From Spirochaetia bacterium (GTDB lineage: Bacteria; Spirochaetota; Spirochaetia; Treponematales; Rectinemataceae): a stretch of DNA of 14,156 nt. The stretch covers positions 1 through 14,156 of the forward strand of contig JAJTBL010000012.1 of assembly GCA_021286925.1 (NCBI GenBank), read 5' to 3'. A model generated the notes under the pieces. The model was not told where the DNA came from. It saw only the letters and a list, made by a program, of their open reading frames with translations, and ran no database searches. How positions within the stretch are numbered: position 1 is the stretch's first letter; each line of letters begins with the position of its first letter. This document shows, in pieces, positions 6,301 to 12,717 of this stretch. Made by a program: the position numbers and the translations under genes.

Positions 6301-6362
6301 AATCCAGCAGGATTGGCGCTGACAGCTCTGGCGCTTACCGCTCATGCACCCACCATCCTGCT
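6301..6362. repeat. Long-loop inverted repeat with an alternative small hairpin
   Basis: AGCAGGAT (6306-6313) pairs with ATCCTGCT (6355-6362) across a 41-base loop that holds two copies of TGGCGCT. A competing hairpin, AATCC (6301-6305) with GGATT (6310-6314), shares bases with the first and cannot form with it. The element lies 20 bases past the stop of the regulator gene and before the ridA promoter. No clean T-tract follows, so it is not a classic terminator, but it is where the pdxST-regulator mRNA should end or be processed. Confidence 0.4.
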
Positions 6363-6382
6363 CGCGAAGCTCCTGCGCCTGC

Positions 6383-7066
6383 CTAGTTCTGATTTCGAAA
6401 TTCGCGCAGATATTTATAAACCGTGTGTTTAGTGACACCGAGCTCGCCCGCCACCAATTCGACCGACCCCTTGATCTCGAACACACCGCGCTGTTCCAGA
6501 TTGAACACAACCCGGCGGTTTTTCTCGGTCGGCGAAACCCCAGTGACTCGGGAAATAGCATCAAGCTCATCCGCAACCGCATGGCCGACCAAATCAGTCA
6601 CGTCGGGCGCGAAGTTCTCACCAGTCTGAGGCGCTTCGCTGGAGGGCGAAAACTCCTGAAGGAAATGGCTGAGCGGCATCGATAGATCGAAATTGATGCA
6701 CAGAAAGCCGATAGGCGTTCCTTCATCATTCCGGATGAGGGTAGTCACCGATTTGAGCGGCTTCCCCGCCTTGGTTTTGGAAAAATACGGCCCGATGATA
6801 TCATTGCGGGTTTCAAAAGATTTCTTGAGAACATCGAGACCCAGGTCAGTGATAGGAGAGCCGGGGGCGCGGCCGGTGACATGGCCGTTGTAAATCTTGA
6901 TTACCGAGTGAGCCATATCTTCCAACGAATGCAGGACAACTTCACAACCGCTGCCAAATGTTCTCGCAACCGACTCCGCAACCAGCTCATACCGAGCCAG
7001 CAGCTGCCGGTCGGTTTCGGAAAACCGGTGCGCCCCAGTGATTTCAGCAACATCAGTATTCAGCAT
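6383..7066 (-). CDS. YheO/DauR-type transcriptional regulator (PAS-like sensor plus HTH)
   Basis: The 227-residue protein has the two-domain build of the YheO/DauR family: a PAS-like sensor at about 20-135 (LLARYELVAESVARTFGSG opening; SVIKIYNGHVTGRAPGSPIT at its centre; GFLCINFDLS at its end) and a C-terminal helix-turn-helix at about 186-225, ending in the recognition stretch LGVTKHTVYKYLREF. Known family members such as DauR control D-arginine catabolism; the effector here is unknown. I chose ATG 7064-7066 because AAAGGGGG lies five bases upstream. A TTG start at 7096 would add ten residues and overlap the pdxT stop by two bases (TTGA). It is the third gene after pdxS and pdxT, 26 bases past pdxT, so it should be co-expressed with PLP synthase. 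It may control this block, including the tandem sites at 5565-5611. That link is inference. Confidence 0.85.
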   Translation of the reverse strand: MLNTDVAEITGAHRFSETDRQLLARYELVAESVARTFGSGCEVVLHSLEDMAHSVIKIYNGHVTGRAPGSPITDLGLDVLKKSFETRNDIIGPYFSKTKAGKPLKSVTTLIRNDEGTPIGFLCINFDLSMPLSHFLQEFSPSSEAPQTGENFAPDVTDLVGHAVADELDAISRVTGVSPTEKNRRVVFNLEQRGVFEIKGSVELVAGELGVTKHTVYKYLREFRNQN

Positions 7067-7071
7067 TACCG

Positions 7072-7079
7072 CCCCCTTT
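7072..7079 (-). promoter_or_regulatory. Ribosome-binding site deciding the regulator start
   Basis: AAAGGGGG on the minus strand lies five bases before ATG 7066. The competing TTG start at 7096, inside the end of pdxT, has no comparable site. This supports the 227-residue form. Confidence 0.6.
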
Positions 7080-7092
7080 CCGGGATCAGACT

Positions 7093-7719
7093 TCAAACGG
7101 ACGTTTTGACAAAACCAAGAAAATAATCATGAATTCTCGCGCTGGCGACCAGTTCGGGATGAAATGTAGCGCCCAGGATATTACCCTGCTGTACGAGAAC
7201 AGGATCTCCATGCAGCGAGGCCAGCACGCTGACGTTCGGACCGGTTTGCACAATTTTAGGCGCTCTGATAAAAACACCTTCCATTGTTTCAACCCGTTCA
7301 GCGCCATCGCCTTCAAACCTGACCTGGAGCGGCGCTCGAAAACTGTCAACCTGCGTCCCATAGGCATTGCGCCTGACCGTCACATCCAGCACCCCAAGCC
7401 CCGGCTGGGAAAATCTTTCAATCTGCCGGGACAGGAGGATAAGGCCGGCGCAAGTGCCAAAAACCGGCATTCCGTTGAGAATTCGATCCCGAAACGCATC
7501 CAGAAAGCCAAATCGAATCAACAACGAACCCATCACGGTGCTTTCACCGCCGGGAATGATCATGGCATCCGCCTTGTCCAGATCCTGCAGGCTCCTGACC
7601 TCAAACGGCACAATACCATCAGAAGCGGTTTGGCTTGGGACCGCTCGTTCGGCTGCCGCCTCAATTGCCTTGATATGGGCTTCATAATCACCCTGCAGGG
7701 CGAGAACACCGATTTTCAT
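7093..7719 (-). CDS. pdxT: PLP synthase glutaminase subunit PdxT
   Basis: PdxT is the class I glutaminase of the ribose-5-phosphate-dependent (DXP-independent) vitamin B6 pathway. It hydrolyses glutamine and passes ammonia through the complex to PdxS. All landmarks are present in this 208-residue protein: MKIGVLALQGDYEAH at the start, PGGEST (56-61), the nucleophile Cys90 in VFGTCAGLILL, RRNAYGTQVDSF (116-127), and His187 and Glu189 in ATFHPEL, completing the Cys-His-Glu triad. It is slightly longer than the usual form of just under 200 residues, with extra residues around 25-38. Its ATG is five bases after the pdxS stop codon, and the likely ribosome-binding bases (GAGAGG) lie inside the end of pdxS, so the subunits are translated together. 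Confidence 0.96.
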   Translation of the reverse strand: MKIGVLALQGDYEAHIKAIEAAAERAVPSQTASDGIVPFEVRSLQDLDKADAMIIPGGESTVMGSLLIRFGFLDAFRDRILNGMPVFGTCAGLILLSRQIERFSQPGLGVLDVTVRRNAYGTQVDSFRAPLQVRFEGDGAERVETMEGVFIRAPKIVQTGPNVSVLASLHGDPVLVQQGNILGATFHPELVASARIHDYFLGFVKTSV

Positions 7720-7724
7720 GGGAT

Positions 7725-8630
7725 TTACCAGCCTCTCACAGCCATTTTCTGGTTTTCGCCCAGCTCGGAAAAGCCGATGCCAACCATGGCTTCGCCGAGG
7801 TCTTCCGAAATTTCTGCCAGAATTTTTGCGTCCTTGTAATGCACGACAGCGCTGACAATCGCCGATGCGCGGCGCGCGGGATCTCCAGATTTAAAAATAC
7901 CGGAGCCGACAAAAACCGCTTCTGCACCCAACTGCATCATCAGAGCGGCGTCGGCCGGTGTCGCAATGCCGCCGGCTGAAAAGTTCGGAACCGGCAGTTT
8001 CCCGGTTTTGGCAACTTCATACACCAGCTCGAAGGGAGCCCCGAGTTCTTTTGCCGCAGTCATGAGCTCTTCTTCAGGAAGCCTGGTCAGCCGGGCAATA
8101 CCGTCGCGGACAGCGCGCATATGGCGGACAGCTTCGGCGACATCGCCAGTACCCGGCTCGCCCTTGGTGCGGATCATCGCAGCGCCTTCCCCAATTCTTC
8201 TGAGCGCCTCGCCAAGATCGCGGCATCCGCAGACAAAGGGTGATTTGAAATCATGCTTGAACACATGGAATTTATCGTCAGCCGGCGTGAGCACTTCGGA
8301 TTCATCGATAAAATCAATTCCCAGCGCTTCCAGAATCCTTGCCTCGACAAAATGCCCTATGCGGCACTTGGCCATGACCGGAATGGAAACCGCGTCCTGA
8401 ATTTCCTTGATCATTTTCGGATCCGACATGCGGGCAACACCGCCCTGCGCGCGAATATCGGCGGGAACGCGCTCAAGCGCCATGACCGCTGCAGCTCCTG
8501 CCTTTTCAGCAATCTTAGCCTGCTCCGCGTTGGTGACATCCATGATGACGCCGCCCTTCAGCATCTCGGCAAGCCCGACTTTTGTCCTCCACGCATCATT
8601 CTGACGCGCTGACCAGAAAATGGTATCCAT
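7725..8630 (-). CDS. pdxS: PLP synthase subunit PdxS
   Basis: PdxS builds pyridoxal 5'-phosphate from ribose 5-phosphate, glyceraldehyde 3-phosphate and ammonia supplied by PdxT, as a cytoplasmic dodecamer. The 301-residue protein carries the conserved blocks of this slowly evolving family. Asp31 (GGVIMDVTNAEQAKIAE), Lys88 (PVMAKCRIGH) and Lys156 (IRTKGEPGTGD) correspond, each offset by seven, to Asp24, Lys81 and Lys149 of the Bacillus enzyme; these lysines hold the sugar intermediates. The C-terminal half shows NFSAGGIATPADAALMMQLGAEAVFVGSGIF, in pieces, as expected. The ATG has AAAGGAG eight bases upstream. It is the first gene of pdxS-pdxT-regulator. The 134-base gap to the divergent MAT2B-like gene contains a dyad (8666-8683) and a small hairpin next to the ribosome-binding site. 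Confidence 0.97.
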   Translation of the reverse strand: MDTIFWSARQNDAWRTKVGLAEMLKGGVIMDVTNAEQAKIAEKAGAAAVMALERVPADIRAQGGVARMSDPKMIKEIQDAVSIPVMAKCRIGHFVEARILEALGIDFIDESEVLTPADDKFHVFKHDFKSPFVCGCRDLGEALRRIGEGAAMIRTKGEPGTGDVAEAVRHMRAVRDGIARLTRLPEEELMTAAKELGAPFELVYEVAKTGKLPVPNFSAGGIATPADAALMMQLGAEAVFVGSGIFKSGDPARRASAIVSAVVHYKDAKILAEISEDLGEAMVGIGFSELGENQKMAVRGW

Positions 8631-8644
8631 AATGCAAGCTCCTT

Positions 8645-8683
8645 TCAGATCGAATCTCTGACATATATAGCGAATCGGCTATA
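8645..8683 (-). promoter_or_regulatory. pdxS leader and promoter region with two inverted repeats
   Basis: TATAGC (8666-8671) and GCTATA (8678-8683) form a six-base dyad with a six-base spacer that covers the most likely -10 region (TATATA-like, minus strand). TCAGA (8645-8649) and TCTGA (8657-8661, approximately) form a second repeat next to the AAAGGAG ribosome-binding site and could fold in the mRNA. No canonical -35 element was found. A regulator site is plausible; its owner is unknown. Confidence 0.35.
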
Positions 8684-8746
8684 CCCTATCGAAAAATACA
8701 CCTTTGTTCAAGTTTAGGACAGCCCATATCGCCTTTTGAGAGCGTT

Positions 8747-8752
8747 TATGAT
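8747..8752 (+). promoter_or_regulatory. Candidate -10 element of the MAT2B-like operon
   Basis: TATGAT (five of six matches) ends 12 bases before the ATG at 8765, giving an expected leader of about five bases. No Shine-Dalgarno precedes that ATG and no clear -35 hexamer is seen. The arrangement resembles the other near-leaderless starts in this window. Confidence 0.35.
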
Positions 8753-8764
8753 ACTGTTTCAGTC

Positions 8765-9661
8765 ATGAAAATTCTGTTGACTGGCGCGACCGGACTTCTT
8801 GGCCGCGCACTTCGAAAACAATTGCTTCTGATACCGAATATTGAACTCACAGCCGCCGCCTATTCACGCGCGGTTCCGCCGCTTGTCAGAGCCGACCTCA
8901 CCGACAGCGGGCAGGTTGAAGCGCTCTTTCAGACAGCCCTCCCTGACATCGTCATTCACACCGCCGCTGAACGCCGCCCCGACATTGTCGACAGCCAGCC
9001 GGAAAAGGCGCGCGCCCTGAACGTCGCGGCCACAGAGACCATCGCATCAGCTTGTGCCCGGCACTCGGCATCGCTTCTGTATATTTCCACTGACTACGTT
9101 TTTGACGGCTCGAATCCTCCCTATTTTCCAGATTCACCCGTCAATCCCCTCAATGAATACGGCCGCCTGAAATTGGAAGGCGAGCAGATCATTAAAAACA
9201 TCTGCCCCAAAGGCGCCATCCTCAGGATTCCGCTCTTGTACGGGCCTGTCGAATTTCTGGAAGAATGCTCAGTCACCGAACTTGCCCAAAAACTGCTTGT
9301 AACTGCTCCGGTCAAAGTAGAGCATTGGGCACGGCGTTATCCGCTTCATGTCGATGACGTCAGCCGCGCCATTATCGCCATCACATCCGCGATGCGCGAT
9401 TTCAGCGAAGCCTTCCCAATATTTCTGCTCTCAGGTCCAACACCGTGGACCAAATATGAAATGCTTCTGGAAATGGGCCGCGTTCTCGGCAAAAGCACCA
9501 GCCACATCATTCCCGACACCGCTCCGCCCTCCGGCGCACCTCGCCCTAAAGATTGCCGGATGGATACCAGCCGCCTTGAATCCCTCGGCTATGCCCCGCA
9601 GATAGCGTTTGGGGAGGGAATAAAATCAGCCCTCCTGCCGTTTTTCAATTCCGGAGTCTGA
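8765..9661 (+). CDS. Extended SDR protein resembling MAT2B (methionine adenosyltransferase regulatory subunit) and RmlD
   Basis: The 298-residue protein is an extended short-chain dehydrogenase/reductase with the NAD(P)-binding TGATGLLG (6-13), ISTDYVFDG (107-115), and catalytic-type Tyr132 and Lys136 in NEYGRLKLEGE. Automatic annotation would call it dTDP-4-dehydrorhamnose reductase. Several stretches instead match what I recall of animal MAT2B: HTAAERRPDIV (65-75), FDGSNPPY (113-120), LRIPLLYGPVE (153-163), and the late PRPKDCRMDTSRLESLG (259-275) before IKSALLPF. MAT2B binds NADP and tunes S-adenosylmethionine synthesis. No rhamnose genes (rmlA, B, C) are nearby, weakening the RmlD reading. 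It heads a five-gene run, the next start being five bases after its stop. The role here is unproven; an NADP-dependent reductase remains possible. Confidence 0.85.
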   Translation: MKILLTGATGLLGRALRKQLLLIPNIELTAAAYSRAVPPLVRADLTDSGQVEALFQTALPDIVIHTAAERRPDIVDSQPEKARALNVAATETIASACARHSASLLYISTDYVFDGSNPPYFPDSPVNPLNEYGRLKLEGEQIIKNICPKGAILRIPLLYGPVEFLEECSVTELAQKLLVTAPVKVEHWARRYPLHVDDVSRAIIAITSAMRDFSEAFPIFLLSGPTPWTKYEMLLEMGRVLGKSTSHIIPDTAPPSGAPRPKDCRMDTSRLESLGYAPQIAFGEGIKSALLPFFNSGV

Positions 9662-9666
9662 AACCG

Positions 9667-10932
9667 ATGCCCCGCTTTTTTTTAATCATTTTTTCGCTTT
9701 TTCTTGTTTTCAGCGTTTCGGCGCAGACAGCGCCCAGCAGTGCTGAATCCGCCGATCCCATTGGTCAGTATCTCTCTGCCCGCAGTATTTCATCCTATGA
9801 ATCCAGCCTACCCCGCTATTATTTTTCAGGAGAAACATGGAATGAGCGCGCCTTCGAACTGGTTTCCAGCGCGCAAAACTATATCCTCATCGATTCCTTT
9901 CTCGTCAATGCTCACCCCGTCAATCAGAAAATACTTGATGCTCTGCGGGAAAAGGCAGAGGCAGGGGTTCGCGTTTATATCATTTTCGATTCTTCGTCAT
10001 ATTTTACCTACATGCCGGATTTTGTTTCCTATCTGCCGACACCGGTCAAATTTTTCAGCGGTACAAAGGTTAATGTTGCGGAATATAATCCCATCAACGG
10101 GACAAAGCTGTTCGCCTTGCCCCAGCTTCTGAATCGTGATCACAGAAAATTCTGGATTATTGACGGCCATACAGTCGCGTTAGGCGGCATGAATCTGAAC
10201 TATTATTCAATGAAAGAATCGAGCAGTCTTGGCAATATCGATACATTTGTCGAAGTGCAGAGTCCGCCCGCCATCCAGCAGCTTATCCGCTCTTTTGTAG
10301 AAACATGGAACCTTTGCTCTCCGATGCCGCTCAACGTTAATTCTTTCACATCAAATCAGCCTTCTATATCTCATTACCAACCTGAAACCAGATTGTGGCT
10401 TTTTGATCAGGATTTGCATGGCCGTTCCGAAGTCAATGCCCTCTTTGACAGCTTTTTTAATTCCGCTCAACGCGAATTATGGATGATTCAGGGCTATACA
10501 TTTACAACCCCCGAGTTGCTGAAAAAAATCAGAAAGGCCGCATCTCGAGGTGTCGCAGTCAACGTCCTTCTTTCAACCAATTCATTCAGGGAAGTCTACG
10601 AACTCGCTTCAAATTATTGCATCCTTGATCTGATCCGAGCCGGTGCCAATGTATTTATGTTTGACGATCCAGGCAAAGCATTCCTGCATTACAAACTATT
10701 CTTGGCTGATCGCGTCGCCGCAGCATTCGGCAGCCCCAATTTCAATTTCAGAAGCCAATATCTTTCACGCGAAATCGCCATTGTATTCAACGATGAGCGT
10801 GTGGGCCGAGCGGCATATGAAAACCTCGAAACACTGCTTGCACATTCCCGGCCTGTCACGCAGGATGAAGCCGAACGATATCGCGGCTTCAAATATTTTA
10901 TTGCTTACATGGAAATGCTTTTTGGTGGTTGA
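9667..10932 (+). CDS. Exported phospholipase D-fold protein (cardiolipin synthase-like)
   Basis: This 421-residue protein has a signal peptide (about 1-20, MPRFFLIIFSLFLVFSVSAQ) and two phospholipase D HKD motifs: HRKFWIID with His159, Lys161 and Asp166, followed by GGMNLNYY, and HYKLFLAD with His341, Lys343 and Asp348, followed by GSPNFNFRS. The two halves (about 55-215 and 240-400) form the usual pseudo-dimer with one active site. Cardiolipin synthases and related transphosphatidylases share this plan, but they are usually anchored in the cytoplasmic membrane by N-terminal helices; here a cleavable signal suggests a periplasmic or lipoprotein-free exported enzyme. It starts five bases after the MAT2B-like gene, with GGAG 12 bases upstream, and is followed after one base by an exported protein. 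Substrate could be a phospholipid; nuclease activity, known in other family members, cannot be excluded. Confidence 0.88.
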   Translation: MPRFFLIIFSLFLVFSVSAQTAPSSAESADPIGQYLSARSISSYESSLPRYYFSGETWNERAFELVSSAQNYILIDSFLVNAHPVNQKILDALREKAEAGVRVYIIFDSSSYFTYMPDFVSYLPTPVKFFSGTKVNVAEYNPINGTKLFALPQLLNRDHRKFWIIDGHTVALGGMNLNYYSMKESSSLGNIDTFVEVQSPPAIQQLIRSFVETWNLCSPMPLNVNSFTSNQPSISHYQPETRLWLFDQDLHGRSEVNALFDSFFNSAQRELWMIQGYTFTTPELLKKIRKAASRGVAVNVLLSTNSFREVYELASNYCILDLIRAGANVFMFDDPGKAFLHYKLFLADRVAAAFGSPNFNFRSQYLSREIAIVFNDERVGRAAYENLETLLAHSRPVTQDEAERYRGFKYFIAYMEMLFGG

Positions 10933-10933
10933 T

Positions 10934-11482
10934 ATGTCGCATAACGCACGTTTTTCTTTGCTGACCTTGCTGCTTTTTTTTATCTGTTTGGGAGCAGCTT
11001 TTTCACAGCAGGACTCTCCTCAAAAACCCGCGATTTCATATTCTGCGGGAATGACAGGATTTTCTGATTCCGCGTTTTCCTCTGCTGAAACCCTGCGGTT
11101 TTCCATAAACCTTGAATCGGAAAGAGCCAAACCATTCACGCCTTCGCTATTCGCCGCGATTCAATTCGATTTCAATCCGCTATCATTGCAGACTGCGTAT
11201 TGGGGGCTTGGATTCTATCTGACTCTTTTCAATCTGCAAAATCATTTTTTCTCATTCGCCTCAATGCGAAAAACCAGCTGGGCGCCTGCCTTTTGCGCAG
11301 CCTTCTATTTTCCCTTCGATTCCGCGAAAAACTCTTATTTTGAAACCACTGCTGAACCAATCCGGCTTTTTACAGGCTCAAGTTATGTTTCATTGCTGAG
11401 CCCCGGAGCGCTTTTCAGCAAAAATTTCAAAATCACCGGCTATTCGCTGAGTCCTTTCAAATTCACCTATTATTTTTATTGA
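10934..11482 (+). CDS. Small exported beta-rich protein, probably outer membrane
   Basis: A 182-residue product is obtained from ATG 10934, one base after the phospholipase-like gene; a longer frame reaches back into that gene but the signal peptide starts here. Residues 1-25 form a signal peptide (basic start, then LLTLLLFFICLGAAFS before QQ). The mature part, about 155 residues, has many alternating aromatic and polar residues with short turns and ends in FKFTYYFY, like the closing strand of a barrel. No known domain is recognised. No strong ribosome-binding site is seen (TGGTGG only), so coupling with the previous gene is likely. A lipid or outer-membrane role with its neighbour is suggested by context only. 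Confidence 0.7.
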   Translation: MSHNARFSLLTLLLFFICLGAAFSQQDSPQKPAISYSAGMTGFSDSAFSSAETLRFSINLESERAKPFTPSLFAAIQFDFNPLSLQTAYWGLGFYLTLFNLQNHFFSFASMRKTSWAPAFCAAFYFPFDSAKNSYFETTAEPIRLFTGSSYVSLLSPGALFSKNFKITGYSLSPFKFTYYFY

Positions 11483-11491
11483 GAGCAAACT

Positions 11492-12037
11492 ATGAAGAAA
11501 ACAAAATATCTGCTTGCCGCCGTGAGCTTTTTTATTTTTGCCATGATCGCGCCTCTTTCCATAGCGCACGCCCAGGAAACCGCTGTTTCTCTCGGCTCCT
11601 GGAGTTTTTTCTCAGGGAATCGCGGTATTTTTGCCTCAATCGGCGTAACGCAAGGGCTTACTCCGCGGCTCGAAGCCGGCCTTTCTCTCATTCCCCGCCT
11701 GACACCTGACCCGTTCGAAGACCTTTATGCTGAAGCCCACCTGGGATACTCACTGGCCGCCAACAGATTTCGGGGTTTTAGCCAACCGGCCAGCTACATC
11801 AATATCATCGGCGATATTGGCGTCATTGCTGGCATCAACAGCATCGGAGCACCAGGTCAGACTCTGACAAAAAGCATATTCATACGCCTTACCCCAATAA
11901 CCCTCGGCAATGCCTTCTATGGCAGACGCGACCGCATCTATTCGGTTGGAGCCCTCTTCAACCTGGACAGCGAGAGCCTCAGCTTGTTCCTGAACTTTAT
12001 TTTCTCTGATTTTTTCATTGCAAAAAGATCGAATTGA
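11492..12037 (+). CDS. Small exported protein, probable outer-membrane beta-barrel
   Basis: The 181-residue protein begins with a clear signal peptide (MKKTKYLLAAVSFFIFAMIA, cleavage likely after AHA at about 27). The rest shows repeated strand-like segments (GIFASIGVTQGLTPRLEAGL, IIGDIGVIAGIN, RIYSVGALFNLD, LSLFLNFIFSDFF) typical of a small barrel of perhaps eight strands. I do not recognise the family. It starts nine bases after the preceding exported protein with GAGAG about six bases upstream, so the two are one unit. They do not look like paralogues by eye, though size and layout are alike. The strand order ends before a basic AKRSN tail, unlike a classic barrel end. Confidence 0.72.
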   Translation: MKKTKYLLAAVSFFIFAMIAPLSIAHAQETAVSLGSWSFFSGNRGIFASIGVTQGLTPRLEAGLSLIPRLTPDPFEDLYAEAHLGYSLAANRFRGFSQPASYINIIGDIGVIAGINSIGAPGQTLTKSIFIRLTPITLGNAFYGRRDRIYSVGALFNLDSESLSLFLNFIFSDFFIAKRSN

Positions 12038-12052
12038 ATTTACCCTTGGAGC

Positions 12053-12658
12053 ATGAATCGCGAGGTATTACGAAGCATTGCATCCAAAGCGACGATCGGG
12101 ATCGCTGGTGCCGGCGGACTCGGCTCAAACTGTGCGGCATCGCTCGTCAGGAGCGGGGTGCGCCGCCTGATCATAGCAGATTTTGACCGGGTCAGCGAAA
12201 GCAACCTGGACCGCCAGTTCTTTTTTTTCGACCAGATCGGACAGCTCAAAGTCGACGCCCTGGCTGAAAACCTGCGCCGTATCGACCCCAGAATCACGGT
12301 TGAAACGCATCCTGTCCGCCTCGACGCTGAAAACGTACGCACTATCTTCGCCAAGTGCGACATAATTGTGGAAGCCTTCGATAATGCCGAATCTAAAGCC
12401 ATGATCGCGGAAACCATACTGACAGCTTTCCATGAGAAACACCTCGTTTCAGCGTCCGGCCTCGCCGGAGTCGGAAACCTGGAGGATATCCGCGTTGTCC
12501 ATCGCGGCAAACTCCATCTTTGCGGCGACTTTACCCGGGAAGTCGGACCAGAATCACCGCCCGTAGCGCCCCGCGTCTTAATCGTCGCCAATTTTGAAGC
12601 TGACATAGTCCTGCAATTGCTGATAGAATGGGAAGGACGACAGAAAGCCGGATCATAA
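12053..12658 (+). CDS. thiF: Short ThiF-family adenylyltransferase
   Basis: The 201-residue protein has the Rossmann ATP-binding core of E1-like enzymes: GAGGLGSNCA (19-28), the acidic ADFDRVSESNLDRQ (42-55) with Arg54, Lys66 in GQLKVDA, and EAFDNAESK (107-115) with Asp110. ThiF adenylates the C-terminus of the sulfur carrier ThiS for thiamine thiazole synthesis; MoeB and HesA relatives act on other carriers. It is a short form (about 200 residues against about 250) lacking the CxxC zinc pairs of MoeB, a known subgroup in bacteria that use a ThiF of this length. No thiS, thiG or thiH is nearby. The ATG is preceded by GGAG only one base away, too close to be a normal ribosome-binding site, so coupling to the upstream gene 15 bases before is likely. 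Target carrier unknown. Confidence 0.82.
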   Translation: MNREVLRSIASKATIGIAGAGGLGSNCAASLVRSGVRRLIIADFDRVSESNLDRQFFFFDQIGQLKVDALAENLRRIDPRITVETHPVRLDAENVRTIFAKCDIIVEAFDNAESKAMIAETILTAFHEKHLVSASGLAGVGNLEDIRVVHRGKLHLCGDFTREVGPESPPVAPRVLIVANFEADIVLQLLIEWEGRQKAGS

Positions 12659-12659
12659 A

Positions 12660-12687
12660 TTAAAAAAACGGCAACCGAAATTATATT
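12660..12687 (+). promoter_or_regulatory. Possible promoter of mgtE
   Basis: TTAAAA (12660-12665, four of six) and TATATT (12682-12687, five of six) are 16 bases apart in the 59-base gap before mgtE. A GGAGG ribosome-binding site follows near 12706-12712. No riboswitch of the M-box type fits into so short a leader. Read-through from the upstream operon is also possible. Confidence 0.4.
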
Positions 12688-12717
12688 CACGATAGAAATT
12701 CCTGAAGGAGGTCCGAC

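Noticed and set aside
7129..7839. A 236-codon plus-strand frame opposite pdxT
   Set aside because: pdxT is certain from its catalytic triad, and the antisense product shows no recognisable motif or ribosome-binding site.
10643..10933. N-terminal extension of the small exported protein into the phospholipase-like gene
   Set aside because: The signal peptide starts at 10934, directly after the preceding stop, and the extension would place 97 residues before it.
12659..12717. Magnesium riboswitch upstream of mgtE
   Set aside because: Only 59 bases separate thiF and mgtE and no paired structure of the needed size is present.
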